This document shows, piece by piece, positions 32,319 through 41,752 of a stretch of DNA of 63,228 bases. A program made the translations under genes and the position numbers. The notes under the pieces were generated by a model. It saw nothing but the letters and a program-made list of their open reading frames with translations, was not told where the DNA came from and made no database searches. Source of the DNA: JBLHKT01 sp043101615 (GTDB taxonomy: Bacteria; Planctomycetota; Phycisphaerae; Phycisphaerales; UBA1924); assembly GCA_043101615.1 (NCBI GenBank), contig JBICID010000092.1:1-63228 (forward strand), given 5' to 3'. Position 1 is the stretch's first letter, and each line of letters starts with the position of its first letter.

Positions 32319-33656
32319 TCAACTGGTCTTGAGCAGCTTCGTCGGCCGGAACTGCTTGCCGAGCACCTCGTGTGAGGGGGCCGTCAGCCAGTCCTCGAGC
32401 AGGTTGGCGTACACGCTGCGGAAGTCGAGGGTGTGCCTCAGGTCGCCCTGGTCGAGATTGGTGAGCGAGGGGCGCTCGCCGAACACACCGGGGGTGACCA
32501 TCGGGCCGAACAGGAACATGGGCGCGGCGGTGCCGTGGTCGGTGCCGTTGGAGGCGTTCTGGCCGACGCGTCGTCCGAACTCGGAGAACGACATGGTGAG
32601 CACGCGCCCGTCGAGGCCCTGGGCCTTGAGGTCGGCGTAGAAGGCACGCATCGCGTCGCCCCACTGGCCCAGCAACTGGGAGTGCCGGCCCTGCGTGCCG
32701 CCCTGCCCGGCGTGCGTGTCGAACGAGCCGTGGCTGACGTAGTACACGCGCGTCTTGAGCCCGGCCCCGATCATGCTGGCGACCATGGACAGCTGGCGGG
32801 CCAGCCCGGTGCCGGGGTAGCGGGTCGCGGGCTGTCGGGCCACGGCCTGGCGGATGGTGTCGCTGGAGACGCGCGCGTCCATCGCGGTGCGCATCAGGAA
32901 CTCGGCGGTGGAGCCGGGGGCGGCCTCGCCCGGGCCGCGCATGGTCAGCTCGTCGTACGGCTCGCCCAGCGCGTCGTGCACGTCGCGCCCGCGCCAGCGG
33001 AACATGTCCGGGCTCTCGAAGGCGACGGGCGACAGGCGCCGTCCGACCAGCGCGAGCGGGGCCTCGCCGCCCAGCGCGATCGGGGGCTCGGGCATGGCGG
33101 GCTTCTCGCCTCCGGCCTCGGGCGTGCCGGACTCGCCCTTGCCGTACCCCACGCACTGCGAGTCCACGTACCGCCCGAGCCAGCCGTCGCCGGAGCCGTC
33201 GGTGTCGGCGGTGTGCCAGATGTCCATCGACTTGAAGTGGCTGCGGTTGGGGTTGGGATAGCCCACGCCCTGCACGACCGCGGCGAGCCCGTCGTCGTAC
33301 AGGCCCTTGACGCCGTCCAGCGCCGGGTGCAGGCCCATGTCGCCGTCGATGCCCAGCACGTCGCGCTGCGGGATGCCGATCGTCGGTCGCACGCGGTAGT
33401 AGTTGTCGTCGAGGTAGGGCACGACGGTGTTGAGCCCGTCGTTGCCCCCCGAGAGCTGCACGACCACCAGCACGCGGTCCTCGTCCACGCCCGAGATCGA
33501 GCTCAGGCCGGCCATCGGCATGGGCAGGGCGTGGGCCGAGCGGCTGAGGAACTGCGGCACGGTCACCGCGGCGCTGGCCATCGCGACCCCGGTGTGCAGG
33601 AACTGGCGCCGGGTCCAGGCCTCGGCCTCGTGCGGGTTCAAGTGGAGTTCACCCAT
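32319..33656 (-). CDS. DUF1501 family protein with Tat signal
   Basis: 445 residues. A twin-arginine signal lies at the N terminus (WTRRQFLHTGVAMASAAVTV, cut probably after SRSAHA). The body has VVVQLSGGNDGLNTVVPYLDD near the mature N terminus and HGSFDTHAGQ, SFSEFGRRVGQNASNGTDHG near the C terminus, typical of DUF1501, an alkaline-phosphatase-like fold. The true start is ATG 33656; the longer frame overlaps the next gene. It follows DUF1800 by 65 bases. The pair is very common in Planctomycetes; its function is not known. Confidence 0.93.
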   Translation of the reverse strand: MGELHLNPHEAEAWTRRQFLHTGVAMASAAVTVPQFLSRSAHALPMPMAGLSSISGVDEDRVLVVVQLSGGNDGLNTVVPYLDDNYYRVRPTIGIPQRDVLGIDGDMGLHPALDGVKGLYDDGLAAVVQGVGYPNPNRSHFKSMDIWHTADTDGSGDGWLGRYVDSQCVGYGKGESGTPEAGGEKPAMPEPPIALGGEAPLALVGRRLSPVAFESPDMFRWRGRDVHDALGEPYDELTMRGPGEAAPGSTAEFLMRTAMDARVSSDTIRQAVARQPATRYPGTGLARQLSMVASMIGAGLKTRVYYVSHGSFDTHAGQGGTQGRHSQLLGQWGDAMRAFYADLKAQGLDGRVLTMSFSEFGRRVGQNASNGTDHGTAAPMFLFGPMVTPGVFGERPSLTNLDQGDLRHTLDFRSVYANLLEDWLTAPSHEVLGKQFRPTKLLKTS

Positions 33657-33721
33657 CGTCGTTCCTTTCCGCCCCCACCCCACATTGCTCCGGGGGAAGA
33701 GGGCGTGGCGGAGTGGGGGGG

Positions 33722-35251
33722 TCAGCAGAGTTGGTACTCGGGCATCGCGGTGATCAGCAGCAGCATGCCCGTCACGACCGGGCCGGTCACCCGCCCGCCG
33801 TTGGTCTCGATGAACTCGGTCAGGGTCGCCCGCGCCGAGGGGCTGGTGCGCCCCATGGCGAAGCGGAGCAGGTAGTCCGCGGCGTCGGCGGGGTTGTCCA
33901 CCACGCCGGTCTGGCGCATCGGCTCGAGCAGGCGCTCGGGGTCGAAGCGGCTGCCCTCGGGGGCACCGCGCCGCGGCTGACGCCCGGTGAGCAGGTAGGC
34001 CGCGATGTTCTGGCGGGCGTACAGCGTGGAGGTGTTGATCCAGCTCGTGCCGCCCTCCCAGCCCTTGACGCTGGGCGGGAGCAGGGGCGTCTGGCCCATG
34101 AGCGACATCGCCTCGATGAGTGTGTCCAGCGAGCGGTGGGGGGTGTACAGCGAGCGGATCAGCCCGACCACGAGCACCGCGGGGCTCTTGATCTGCTCGA
34201 GCACGATGTCCTCGTGGTAGAAGTGCCGGCTGAGGAACAGCCGTCGCAGCGCCGGCTCGATCACGTAGCCAGACTGCTTCAGCATGCTCGCCAGCTCGCG
34301 GACCGCGGCGCGCGTGGTCGCGTCCTGGAGGTCGGCGGGCAGCGGGATCTCGCGGCAGAAGAAGCGGTACAGCTTGGAGGCGATGAAGCGTGGGCAGGCC
34401 TCCTGCGACAGGATCGCGTTCACGAACCCGTCGCCGTCCAGCCCGCCGTTGAAGCCGAGGATGCGCTTGCTGCCGTTGTCGTGCTGGCGGGCGCGGAAGA
34501 CGAACTCGTTGTCGTCGAAGGTGTAGCCGGTGAGGGCGCGGGCGCCCTGCTTGATGTCGTTCTCGGTGTACTGCCCCTCGCCCAGGCTGAACAGCTCCAT
34601 CAGCTCGCGCGCCAGGTTCTCGTTGGGCTGCTCCTTGGTGCTCTGGTTGTTGTTCAGGTAGGTGAGCATCGCGGGGTCGCGGATGATGCCGTGCAGAAGG
34701 TCCGCGAAACTCCCGACCGCGTGCCGGCGGAACATCTGGTTCTGCAGCAGCATGTGGTAGCTGTCCTCGACGCCTCGGTAGCTGGCGGCGAAGTGCCCGT
34801 GCCAGAACAGCGTCATCTTCTCTTCCAGCGGGCGCGGGGTCTCGATCATGCGTGTCAGCCACCAGCGCTGCAGCTCGCGGAGCTGGCGACGGTCGTTGCG
34901 CTGCGCCTCCTGGCGGCGCTCGCGGAAGCGGGCCACGGCGTCCTCGTCGCCCCGAGCCGCAGCCAGCCGGTAGGCCTGGCGCTCCGCGGCGGTGGGGGGA
35001 CGCATGATGTCGGGGTCGAAGGAGCTGGACGCGGGGTCCTCGTAGGCCACCGACCGGAAATCGAGGAGGTGATCGACCGACTTTTCCGGGCCCCAGTCCG
35101 CCAGCGTCCGGATCTGCTCGGGCGTGCCGCCGAAGCCCGCCCGCCACAGCAGGTGGCGGGCCTCGTTGTAGCCGAACTCATCGGCACGGATCGGGCGCAG
35201 GTCAGCGGGCAGGCGGGCGCGGTCCGTCGATTCCGGCTGGAGATGTGGCAT
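33722..35251 (-). CDS. DUF1800 family protein
   Basis: 509 residues. Landmarks: EARHLLWRAGFGGTPEQI near the N terminus, WWLTRMIETPRPLEEKMTLFWHGHFA, LARELMELFSLGEGQYTENDIKQGARALTG, and GWEGGTSWINT. These are characteristic of DUF1800, which nearly always sits beside DUF1501. No signal peptide is evident, which is odd for a partner of an exported protein. ATG 35251 is preceded by AGGAGG, so the longer upstream frame is rejected. Confidence 0.93.
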   Translation of the reverse strand: MPHLQPESTDRARLPADLRPIRADEFGYNEARHLLWRAGFGGTPEQIRTLADWGPEKSVDHLLDFRSVAYEDPASSSFDPDIMRPPTAAERQAYRLAAARGDEDAVARFRERRQEAQRNDRRQLRELQRWWLTRMIETPRPLEEKMTLFWHGHFAASYRGVEDSYHMLLQNQMFRRHAVGSFADLLHGIIRDPAMLTYLNNNQSTKEQPNENLARELMELFSLGEGQYTENDIKQGARALTGYTFDDNEFVFRARQHDNGSKRILGFNGGLDGDGFVNAILSQEACPRFIASKLYRFFCREIPLPADLQDATTRAAVRELASMLKQSGYVIEPALRRLFLSRHFYHEDIVLEQIKSPAVLVVGLIRSLYTPHRSLDTLIEAMSLMGQTPLLPPSVKGWEGGTSWINTSTLYARQNIAAYLLTGRQPRRGAPEGSRFDPERLLEPMRQTGVVDNPADAADYLLRFAMGRTSPSARATLTEFIETNGGRVTGPVVTGMLLLITAMPEYQLC

Positions 35252-35358
35252 GGTTCCGGCCTCCTGCGCCTCGGTGGAATCCCCCGGGTGGGGGCGCCCG
35301 CACAACGCCAGTCCGGATCGGCGATTGCGACGGTCCGGATCAGGGCTCGCGTGCCGCC

Positions 35359-35387
35359 AGCATCGCAGACGCCGGGTTCTCGATCAA
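35359..35387 (-). promoter_or_regulatory. Candidate promoter of DUF1800-DUF1501
   Basis: On the minus strand TTGATC (35382-35387), a 17-base spacer and GATGCT (35359-35364), leaving a leader of about 100 bases. Confidence 0.3.
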
Positions 35388-35443
35388 GCCCGGGCGCTCT
35401 CCCGGCGGGTCGGGGGGGCTGGGGGGGGGCGATCGTGCCGGCG

Positions 35444-37126
35444 TCAGGCGGGCTGGGAGGCGTCGGGAACCGATTCGTCCGATTCGGCCCGCGGTTCTGG
35501 TGAATCCGTGCCCGCCCGGGGGCTCCCGGCCCGGCTGGCCCGGCGTCCCCAGGTCGCGCCCAGGGCGACCAGCGAGATCAGGGCCGCCCCGCCGACCTGG
35601 TGGGCGGTGGTGACGATCGCCTCGCCCAGCGGGATGGGCCCGGCCCCGCCCAGCTCGGTCGCCGAGGGGATCGGGCGGTGCTCGCCCCCGATCCCGACCA
35701 CGCCCAGGGCCGCCCAGCCCAGCAGGAACTGCACCCCCAGCACCGCCATCAGCCCCGCCCCCGTCCGCCTGAGCGTGCGCCCGACCGGGGTCTGGTCGTC
35801 GCCCTTGGTGCACAGCGCGCCGACCACGATCACCGCGATCAGCACCACGAAGCTGTTCACCACGTGCGTCAGCGTCGCGTGCACGCCGCCCGACTGCCCG
35901 CCCAGGTGCCGGCTCGCGGCCCCCAGCACGAGCTGCAGCGTCACCAGCCCCAGCCCGATCATCCCGAGCCGGAAGACCCGGGCGCCCAGGCGGGCCGTCT
36001 CGGGCGTGACGTTGCCCTCGGCCTCGGCGTAGGTCGGCGACGCCGACGCCCACAGCATCACGCCCGTGGCGACCACGAGCTGCGCGAACACGCCGTGGAA
36101 CGCGGCGACCGCGATCAGGTTCTCGTCCACCCGCTGGATCCCCATCAGGCCCTGCACCACGACCAGGGCGAGCAGCCCGCCCGCGGCGCCCCCGAGCAGT
36201 CGCCTGGACAGCATGGCGTGGGTGAAGCCCAGGCCCGCGAACGCGGCCAGCCCGGTGAGCGCCGCCATGCCCAGGTCGCTGATCGCGCCGGAGTGGTTCG
36301 CGCCCATGCTGCCCGCGGGGACGAGCACGATCAGCAGCGTGCCCACGATCGCCGCAAACCGGGCGCGCGGGCGGTTCGAGATCGCGACGACCGCCAGCAC
36401 GATCGCGTTGAAGCCGACCAGGGTCCCGAACAGCCGGTGGGTGTGCTCCAGGAAGATGCGCGGCTCGGCCATCAGCGACAGCGGGAACAGGACGCTGACG
36501 GCCCCGTAGCTCGTCACGCCGTCCGGCACCGCCATCCCGCTCTCGGTGCTGGTCACCGCCCCGCCGACCGCGATCAGGGGCAGCATGGCGACCACCGTGA
36601 CCATGGTCAGGCGGGCGATCCACTCCCCAGGGCGGTGTTCCGGGCGAGCGGCGGGGCGCAGCCTCGCCCCGATCAGGCCCGCGACGAGCCCGGCCGCCAG
36701 CGAGACGCCAAGGAACCCCCCGAAAATGAGGGGGGCTTCGGCCCGGAACCTGTTCGCGGCCTCGTTCATCTGGGCCGTATGCTCCGGCTGCTCGGTCAGC
36801 ACGCTCCCCAGCAGCATGAGGTTCACCAGCGCGGACACCCCCCCGGCGAGCAGGCCCAGCTTCCAGCCCGGAGCCCGCCCGAGGCGGACCCCAAGGGCCA
36901 CCGAGACCACCATCGCGAGCACAACGGCAACACCGGTGACCGTCGAGGGGGCGGTCCCGCCCCGTCCTTCGGCGCCGGCGTGCGTGAGCACGGCCGGGGC
37001 GTGGGTGAGCAGCCAGGCGATCCACATGACCAGCGCCGCCCCGAGCCCGATCACCACGCCGGGCAGCAGCGTCAGACTCTGCTCGGTCTTTGCTCGGGCG
37101 AGCGTGGGGTCGTGTGCGTCGTTCAT
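35444..37126 (-). CDS. ctaA: Heme A synthase (CtaA/COX15 family)
   Basis: 560 residues, clearly longer than the usual 300-400. It converts heme O to heme A in the membrane. After an extra N-terminal block with about three helices (to residue 165), the COX15 core shows GGAVTSTESGMAVPDG, the heme-ligand motif EHTHRLFG, then AAFHGVF, THVVNSFVVL and TTAHQVGGAAL, giving the expected conserved His on paired helices. The C-terminal tail is Ser/Pro/Glu-rich. ATG 37126. It is divergent from the ACIII-oxidase cluster whose oxidase needs heme A; heme O synthase (ctaB) is not in the window. Confidence 0.9.
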   Translation of the reverse strand: MNDAHDPTLARAKTEQSLTLLPGVVIGLGAALVMWIAWLLTHAPAVLTHAGAEGRGGTAPSTVTGVAVVLAMVVSVALGVRLGRAPGWKLGLLAGGVSALVNLMLLGSVLTEQPEHTAQMNEAANRFRAEAPLIFGGFLGVSLAAGLVAGLIGARLRPAARPEHRPGEWIARLTMVTVVAMLPLIAVGGAVTSTESGMAVPDGVTSYGAVSVLFPLSLMAEPRIFLEHTHRLFGTLVGFNAIVLAVVAISNRPRARFAAIVGTLLIVLVPAGSMGANHSGAISDLGMAALTGLAAFAGLGFTHAMLSRRLLGGAAGGLLALVVVQGLMGIQRVDENLIAVAAFHGVFAQLVVATGVMLWASASPTYAEAEGNVTPETARLGARVFRLGMIGLGLVTLQLVLGAASRHLGGQSGGVHATLTHVVNSFVVLIAVIVVGALCTKGDDQTPVGRTLRRTGAGLMAVLGVQFLLGWAALGVVGIGGEHRPIPSATELGGAGPIPLGEAIVTTAHQVGGAALISLVALGATWGRRASRAGSPRAGTDSPEPRAESDESVPDASQPA

Positions 37127-37164
37127 GGTCGAGCCCTCATGGTGGCGGCGGGGAGCCGTTTCTG

Positions 37165-37181
37165 TTGAGATCAAGTCTCAA
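37165..37181. promoter_or_regulatory. Palindromic candidate operator between ctaA and actA
   Basis: TTGAGA-TCAAG-TCTCAA, perfect 6-bp half-sites around a 5-bp centre, 39 bases upstream of the ctaA ATG in the divergent intergenic region. It is of a size typical for a dimeric repressor or activator; the regulator is unknown. Confidence 0.5.
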
Positions 37182-37358
37182 TTACGGTGAAACAGTGATC
37201 GCTCTCGACATTCGTACCTTAGGCGCGAACAAATTGCGGCCTGACAGAAACACACGCCCGGTTCGTCGGCGGTACGCTCTCGGACGTTCGCCGGTGATTC
37301 GGCTCAACGTGTCCCACCGTCCCGGGGGCTTCCCCGGGCCAGATCGGAGGCGCAGCCC

Positions 37359-38054
37359 GTGCCCAGTCTCTTTCCTCGATGGATGAACGCCCTCCCGACG
37401 GTCGCCGCGCTCGGCGCCTCCGGGGGGTTCGTCGGCGTGGTGGCCGGCGTGACGTACTACTTCACGCCGGAGTTCTGGGAGGTGGGGTACATGCCCGAGC
37501 AGCCGGGATCGGGGTTCAACCACCAGATCCACGCCGGCACGCTGGGGCTGGACTGCCGGTACTGCCACACGCACGTGGAGGAGAGCACGCACGCGAACGT
37601 GCCGTCGGTGAACACGTGCTACGGGTGCCACTCCGAGGCGAAGCTGAACACCGAGATCGTGCCCGAGGAGAAGGTGCGGTTCATCCGTGAGGCGTACGCC
37701 AACGACGAGTCGATCCCGTGGACCAAGGTCCACGTGCTGCCTGACTACGTGAACTTCCCGCACCACGTGCACGTGAAGGCGGGGGTGAGCTGCTACTCGT
37801 GCCACGGTCAGATCGCTGGCATGCCGGTCGTCTACCAGGCCGAGAGCCTGTCGATGAGCTGGTGCCTGGACTGCCACCGCAACCCGAGCGACAACCTGGT
37901 GCCCCCGAGCGAGGTCACCAACCTGCCTTGGGTGGAGGCGCAGTGGTTCGACACGCCGGTCGCCGAGCGTGCGCACGCCGGGGTCACGCCCGAGGACCTG
38001 GTGCAGAGCCTGTTCCGGGCCCCGCCCGAGCACTGCGCCGCCTGCCACTACTAA
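37359..38054 (+). CDS. actA: Alternative complex III subunit ActA, pentaheme cytochrome c
   Basis: 231 residues. One N-terminal membrane helix (about 12-33) and five CxxCH motifs: CRYCH, CYGCH, CYSCH, CLDCH and a final CAACH just before the stop. This matches ActA, the electron-exit multiheme subunit of ACIII facing the periplasm. GTG 37359 has GGAGG eight bases upstream. It heads the act operon. Heme attachment would depend on the ResB/CcsA system encoded at 55.9-60.3 kb. Confidence 0.94.
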   Translation: MPSLFPRWMNALPTVAALGASGGFVGVVAGVTYYFTPEFWEVGYMPEQPGSGFNHQIHAGTLGLDCRYCHTHVEESTHANVPSVNTCYGCHSEAKLNTEIVPEEKVRFIREAYANDESIPWTKVHVLPDYVNFPHHVHVKAGVSCYSCHGQIAGMPVVYQAESLSMSWCLDCHRNPSDNLVPPSEVTNLPWVEAQWFDTPVAERAHAGVTPEDLVQSLFRAPPEHCAACHY

Positions 38055-38143
38055 CCCCCCCCCCCGGATCTCGACCCCCGCGCTCCGCACACGAATCGAA
38101 ATGCAAGGCCTCGCCTCCTGAGGCCTCCGACCGAGGCACCACT

Positions 38144-41100
38144 ATGAGCAACCACGACCAGTGCCCATCCACGACCGGGTCCAGGCCGATCCCGGAGGTC
38201 GCCGCGCCGCTCGGCACGCTGAGCGGGCAGAAGTACTGGCGCTCGCTGGACGAGTTCTCCGGCACGCCCGAGTTCCGCGACTTCGTGGAGCGTGAGTTCC
38301 CGGCGGGGGCCAGCGAGCTGATGGCCAACTCGCGCCGCGACTTCCTGAAGGTGATGGGGGCGGGGCTGGCGATCGCGGGCGCCGCGACGGTGCCGGGCTG
38401 CCGTCGCCCGGAGCGGAAGATCTACCCGTACTCGAAGAGCGTGCCCGAGGAGATCATCCCGGGCAAGCCGCTGTACTACGCCACCGCGATGTCGCTGCCC
38501 GGGGGCGGGGCCGAGGGCCTGCTGGTCGAGACGCACACGGGCCGGCCGACGCACGTCGAGGGCAACCCGCTGCACCCGACCAACCGGGGCAAGTCGTCGG
38601 TCTGGTCCAAGGCGTACATTCTGGACCTGTACGACCCGGACCGCCTGAAGGGCGTGACGGTCAAGGTGAACGGCAACGACCGGGGCGCAACCTGGGACGA
38701 CTTCGTGCAGCGTGAGCAGGGGCTGGTGGGCCTGCAGAGCGCGCACGACGCGGACCGCGGCGCCGGGCTGGCGTTCATCGTGGACAAGAAGACCTCGCCC
38801 AGTCGCGACGCGATGCGAGACGCGGTGCTGAGCCGCTGGCCGCAGGCGACCTGGGTCGCGTGGAACCCGGCCGAGTCGCGCGCCCCGATCGAGGGCTCCC
38901 GGATCGCCTTCGGCTCGCCGAAGCGGGTGCACCTGGACCTGTCCCGGGCCTCGTGCGTGCTCAGCCTCGACTCGGACTTCACCTGCGAGGGGCCCGACGC
39001 GCTGGTGAACGCCCGCAACTTCGCGTCCACCCGACGGGTGGAGGGCGACCGCGCCGAGATGAGCCGGCTGTACGTCGCCGAGAGCCGCCCGACCGCCACC
39101 GGCTCGATCGCGGACCACCGCTTCCGGATGGCGCCGTCGCGCATCACGGCGCTGGCGCTGGCGGTCGCGAAGGCCGTGGCCGACGAGACCGGGGCGGGCT
39201 ACGCCTCCTCGATCGACACCGCGGCGCTCTCCGGCGACGACCTGGCGCACGCTCAGGCCATCGCGGCCGACCTGGTCGCCCATCGCGGCCGGAGCGTGGT
39301 GCTCGCGGGCCCGACGCAGCCCGCGCCGGTGCACGCCCTGTGCCACGCGATCAACCGGGCGCTGGGGGCGCACGACTCGATCGTGACGGTGACCGACATG
39401 CCCGAGGAGCAGGCGTCGGACGGCGCGGGCGAACTCGTCGCCCTGACCGGCCGGATGGCGGCGGGCCAGATCCGCACGCTGGTCTGCCTGGGCACCAACC
39501 CGGTGTACGACCACCCGGCGGGGCTGGACTTCCGGGCCGCGTGGGACCGCGTGCCCGAGACCATCACGCTGAGCGTGGGGATGTCCGAGACGGTCGCGGC
39601 CTCGAAGTGGGCGCTCAACGGCGCCCACGAGCTGGAGAGCTGGGGCGACGTGGAGGCCCACGACGGCACCCGCTCGGTGATCCAGCCCATGATCGCCCCG
39701 CTGTACGCCCCCGCGATGAGCGAGCTCGAGCTGCTCGCCCTGCTCGCCGGGAGCGGGCACGGCGGGTCCGACCGCCCCGACGGCTTCGAGATCGTCTCGG
39801 GCGTGTGGGCCTCCGCCCTTGGCATGGACACGGGCTCGGAGCGCTTCACCACCCGCTGGCGCCGGGCCCTGCACGACGGCCTGCTCGCGGGCAGCGGCTC
39901 GGGCGGCAACGCCCCGCAGCTCGACGCGGGCGCGGTCAACAGCGCGGTCTCGTCCCTGCGCCTCGGCGAGGCGCCCACGAACGACTCGCTCGAGGTCGTC
40001 TTTTACACCGGGCGCGTCGGCGACGGGCGCTACGCCAACAACGGCTGGCTGCAGGAGCTGCCCGACATCGGCTCGACCGTGGTGTGGGACAACCCCGTCT
40101 GCGTCAGCCCGGGCACCGCGCGCGAGATGGGCCTGCTGCCCCCGACCAGCAAGGGCAAGGACGACACCGATCCCTACATCGGCCAGCAGATGCCGCAGGC
40201 CCGCCTGGCGAACATGACCGTCGACGGTCGCACGCTCGAGGTCGCGGTGTGGATCCTGCCGGGCATGCCCGACCACGTCGTCGCGGTCAAGCTCGGCTAC
40301 GGGCACGACTCGGTCGGTCGCGTCGGCGACGGCGTGGGGCATAACACCTACCGCCTGCGGGCCGGCAACGCCTCGACCGCCTCGGGCGCCACCCTGGCCG
40401 CCTCGGGCGGCACCTACACCATCGCCAGCACGCAGAACCACTGGTCGATGGAGAGCCGCACCAGCATCGTCCGGGCCATCGACAAGCGCTGGTACGACGA
40501 GCACGCCGGCACGGTGAAGACGGTCAAGGACAAGATCTACGGCACGTTCAAGTCCGAGCTGAACCTGGCCGAGCAGCTCGGCGAGCTCAGCCACACGCCC
40601 GCCAACATCTCGATCTACAACAACCCGCAGAACAAGTCGCAGGGCGACGCGGACACGGAGTCCACCACACGCGACCCGGCCCTGATGCGCGACGTCACCG
40701 CGGACTTCTCCAAGGGCCCGCAGTGGGGCATGACGATCGACCTGAACACCTGCACGGGCTGCGGCGTGTGCACGGTCGCCTGCCAGAGCGAGAACAACAT
40801 CCCGATCGTGGGCAAGAGCGAGGTCGCCAAGGGGCGCGAGCTGGCCTGGATCCGGGTGGACCGCTACTTCGTCGGCGACGACCTGAACGAGCCGTCCGAG
40901 GTCTTCATGCAGCCCGTCGCCTGCGTGCACTGCGAGAACGCCCCCTGCGAGGTGGTCTGCCCCGTCAACGCCACGGTGCACGGGCCCGAGGGCACCAACA
41001 ACATGGCCTACAACCGGTGCATCGGCACCCGGTACTGCGCCAACAACTGCCCCTACAAGGTCCGCCGCTTCAACTTCTTCGACTGGGGCCAGACCAAGTT

Positions 41101-41752
41101 CAACGGCGGGCTCGACCCGGACTACGTCCCGCGGGCCACGCGCGAGGCCTTCGAGGACGGCCCCGGCTCGGACCGCACCTTCAACCAGAACTTCATCCCC
41201 CCGCGCCTGCGGGCCAAGCTCGACGAGATCTCCAAGATGCGCCAGAACCCGGACGTCACCATCCGGTCGCGAGGCGTGATGGAGAAGTGCACCTACTGCA
41301 TCCAGCGCATCAACGCCGCCCGCCAGGAGGTCAAGCTCCGCGACATCTGGACCGAGGCCGAGCAGGTCGGGCCGATCCCGGACGGCTTCTTCCAGACCGC
41401 CTGCCAGCAGGCCTGCCCGAGCGACTCGATCGTGTTCGGCGACATCCTGGACCCCGGCTCGCGGGTCTCGGCCTCGCGCGACTCGGCCCGCTCCTACCTG
41501 CTGCTGGGCTACCTCAACACCCGCCCGCGCACCAGCTACCTGCTGCGGGTCCGCAACCCCAACCCCGCCGTCGGCGTCTACGACGAGCACGACCCGCTGG
41601 ATCACGGGGGGGGGCACGGGGGCGACTCGCACGAGAATGACTCCCACGCCGGGGGCGACGCCCACGCCGCGGCGTTCATCGACACGACCAAGCGGTACAC
41701 GGATCAGGGCTACGGCCTGAGCCTGCGTGTGCTCGGAGGGACCAGCGCGTGA
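38144..41752 (+). CDS. actB: Alternative complex III subunit ActB, iron-sulfur protein
   Basis: 1202 residues. A twin-arginine motif NSRRDFLKVMGAGL sits at about 61-75, after a 60-residue N-terminal segment, as is usual for ActB. The central part is a molybdopterin-oxidoreductase-like fold without recognisable cofactor ligands. The C-terminal third carries the 4Fe-4S/3Fe-4S cysteines: CTGCGVCTVAC (from about 870), CVHCENAPCEVVC, CIGTRYCANNC, and CTYC with CQQAC. The extreme C terminus has a His-rich segment (DHGGGHGGDSHENDSHAGG). The stop overlaps actC by four bases. Confidence 0.95.
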   Translation: MSNHDQCPSTTGSRPIPEVAAPLGTLSGQKYWRSLDEFSGTPEFRDFVEREFPAGASELMANSRRDFLKVMGAGLAIAGAATVPGCRRPERKIYPYSKSVPEEIIPGKPLYYATAMSLPGGGAEGLLVETHTGRPTHVEGNPLHPTNRGKSSVWSKAYILDLYDPDRLKGVTVKVNGNDRGATWDDFVQREQGLVGLQSAHDADRGAGLAFIVDKKTSPSRDAMRDAVLSRWPQATWVAWNPAESRAPIEGSRIAFGSPKRVHLDLSRASCVLSLDSDFTCEGPDALVNARNFASTRRVEGDRAEMSRLYVAESRPTATGSIADHRFRMAPSRITALALAVAKAVADETGAGYASSIDTAALSGDDLAHAQAIAADLVAHRGRSVVLAGPTQPAPVHALCHAINRALGAHDSIVTVTDMPEEQASDGAGELVALTGRMAAGQIRTLVCLGTNPVYDHPAGLDFRAAWDRVPETITLSVGMSETVAASKWALNGAHELESWGDVEAHDGTRSVIQPMIAPLYAPAMSELELLALLAGSGHGGSDRPDGFEIVSGVWASALGMDTGSERFTTRWRRALHDGLLAGSGSGGNAPQLDAGAVNSAVSSLRLGEAPTNDSLEVVFYTGRVGDGRYANNGWLQELPDIGSTVVWDNPVCVSPGTAREMGLLPPTSKGKDDTDPYIGQQMPQARLANMTVDGRTLEVAVWILPGMPDHVVAVKLGYGHDSVGRVGDGVGHNTYRLRAGNASTASGATLAASGGTYTIASTQNHWSMESRTSIVRAIDKRWYDEHAGTVKTVKDKIYGTFKSELNLAEQLGELSHTPANISIYNNPQNKSQGDADTESTTRDPALMRDVTADFSKGPQWGMTIDLNTCTGCGVCTVACQSENNIPIVGKSEVAKGRELAWIRVDRYFVGDDLNEPSEVFMQPVACVHCENAPCEVVCPVNATVHGPEGTNNMAYNRCIGTRYCANNCPYKVRRFNFFDWGQTKFNGGLDPDYVPRATREAFEDGPGSDRTFNQNFIPPRLRAKLDEISKMRQNPDVTIRSRGVMEKCTYCIQRINAARQEVKLRDIWTEAEQVGPIPDGFFQTACQQACPSDSIVFGDILDPGSRVSASRDSARSYLLLGYLNTRPRTSYLLRVRNPNPAVGVYDEHDPLDHGGGHGGDSHENDSHAGGDAHAAAFIDTTKRYTDQGYGLSLRVLGGTSA

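Noticed and set aside
38051..41665. 1204-residue minus-strand open frame opposite actB
   Set aside because: Antisense shadow; the plus strand encodes ActB with all iron-sulfur motifs.
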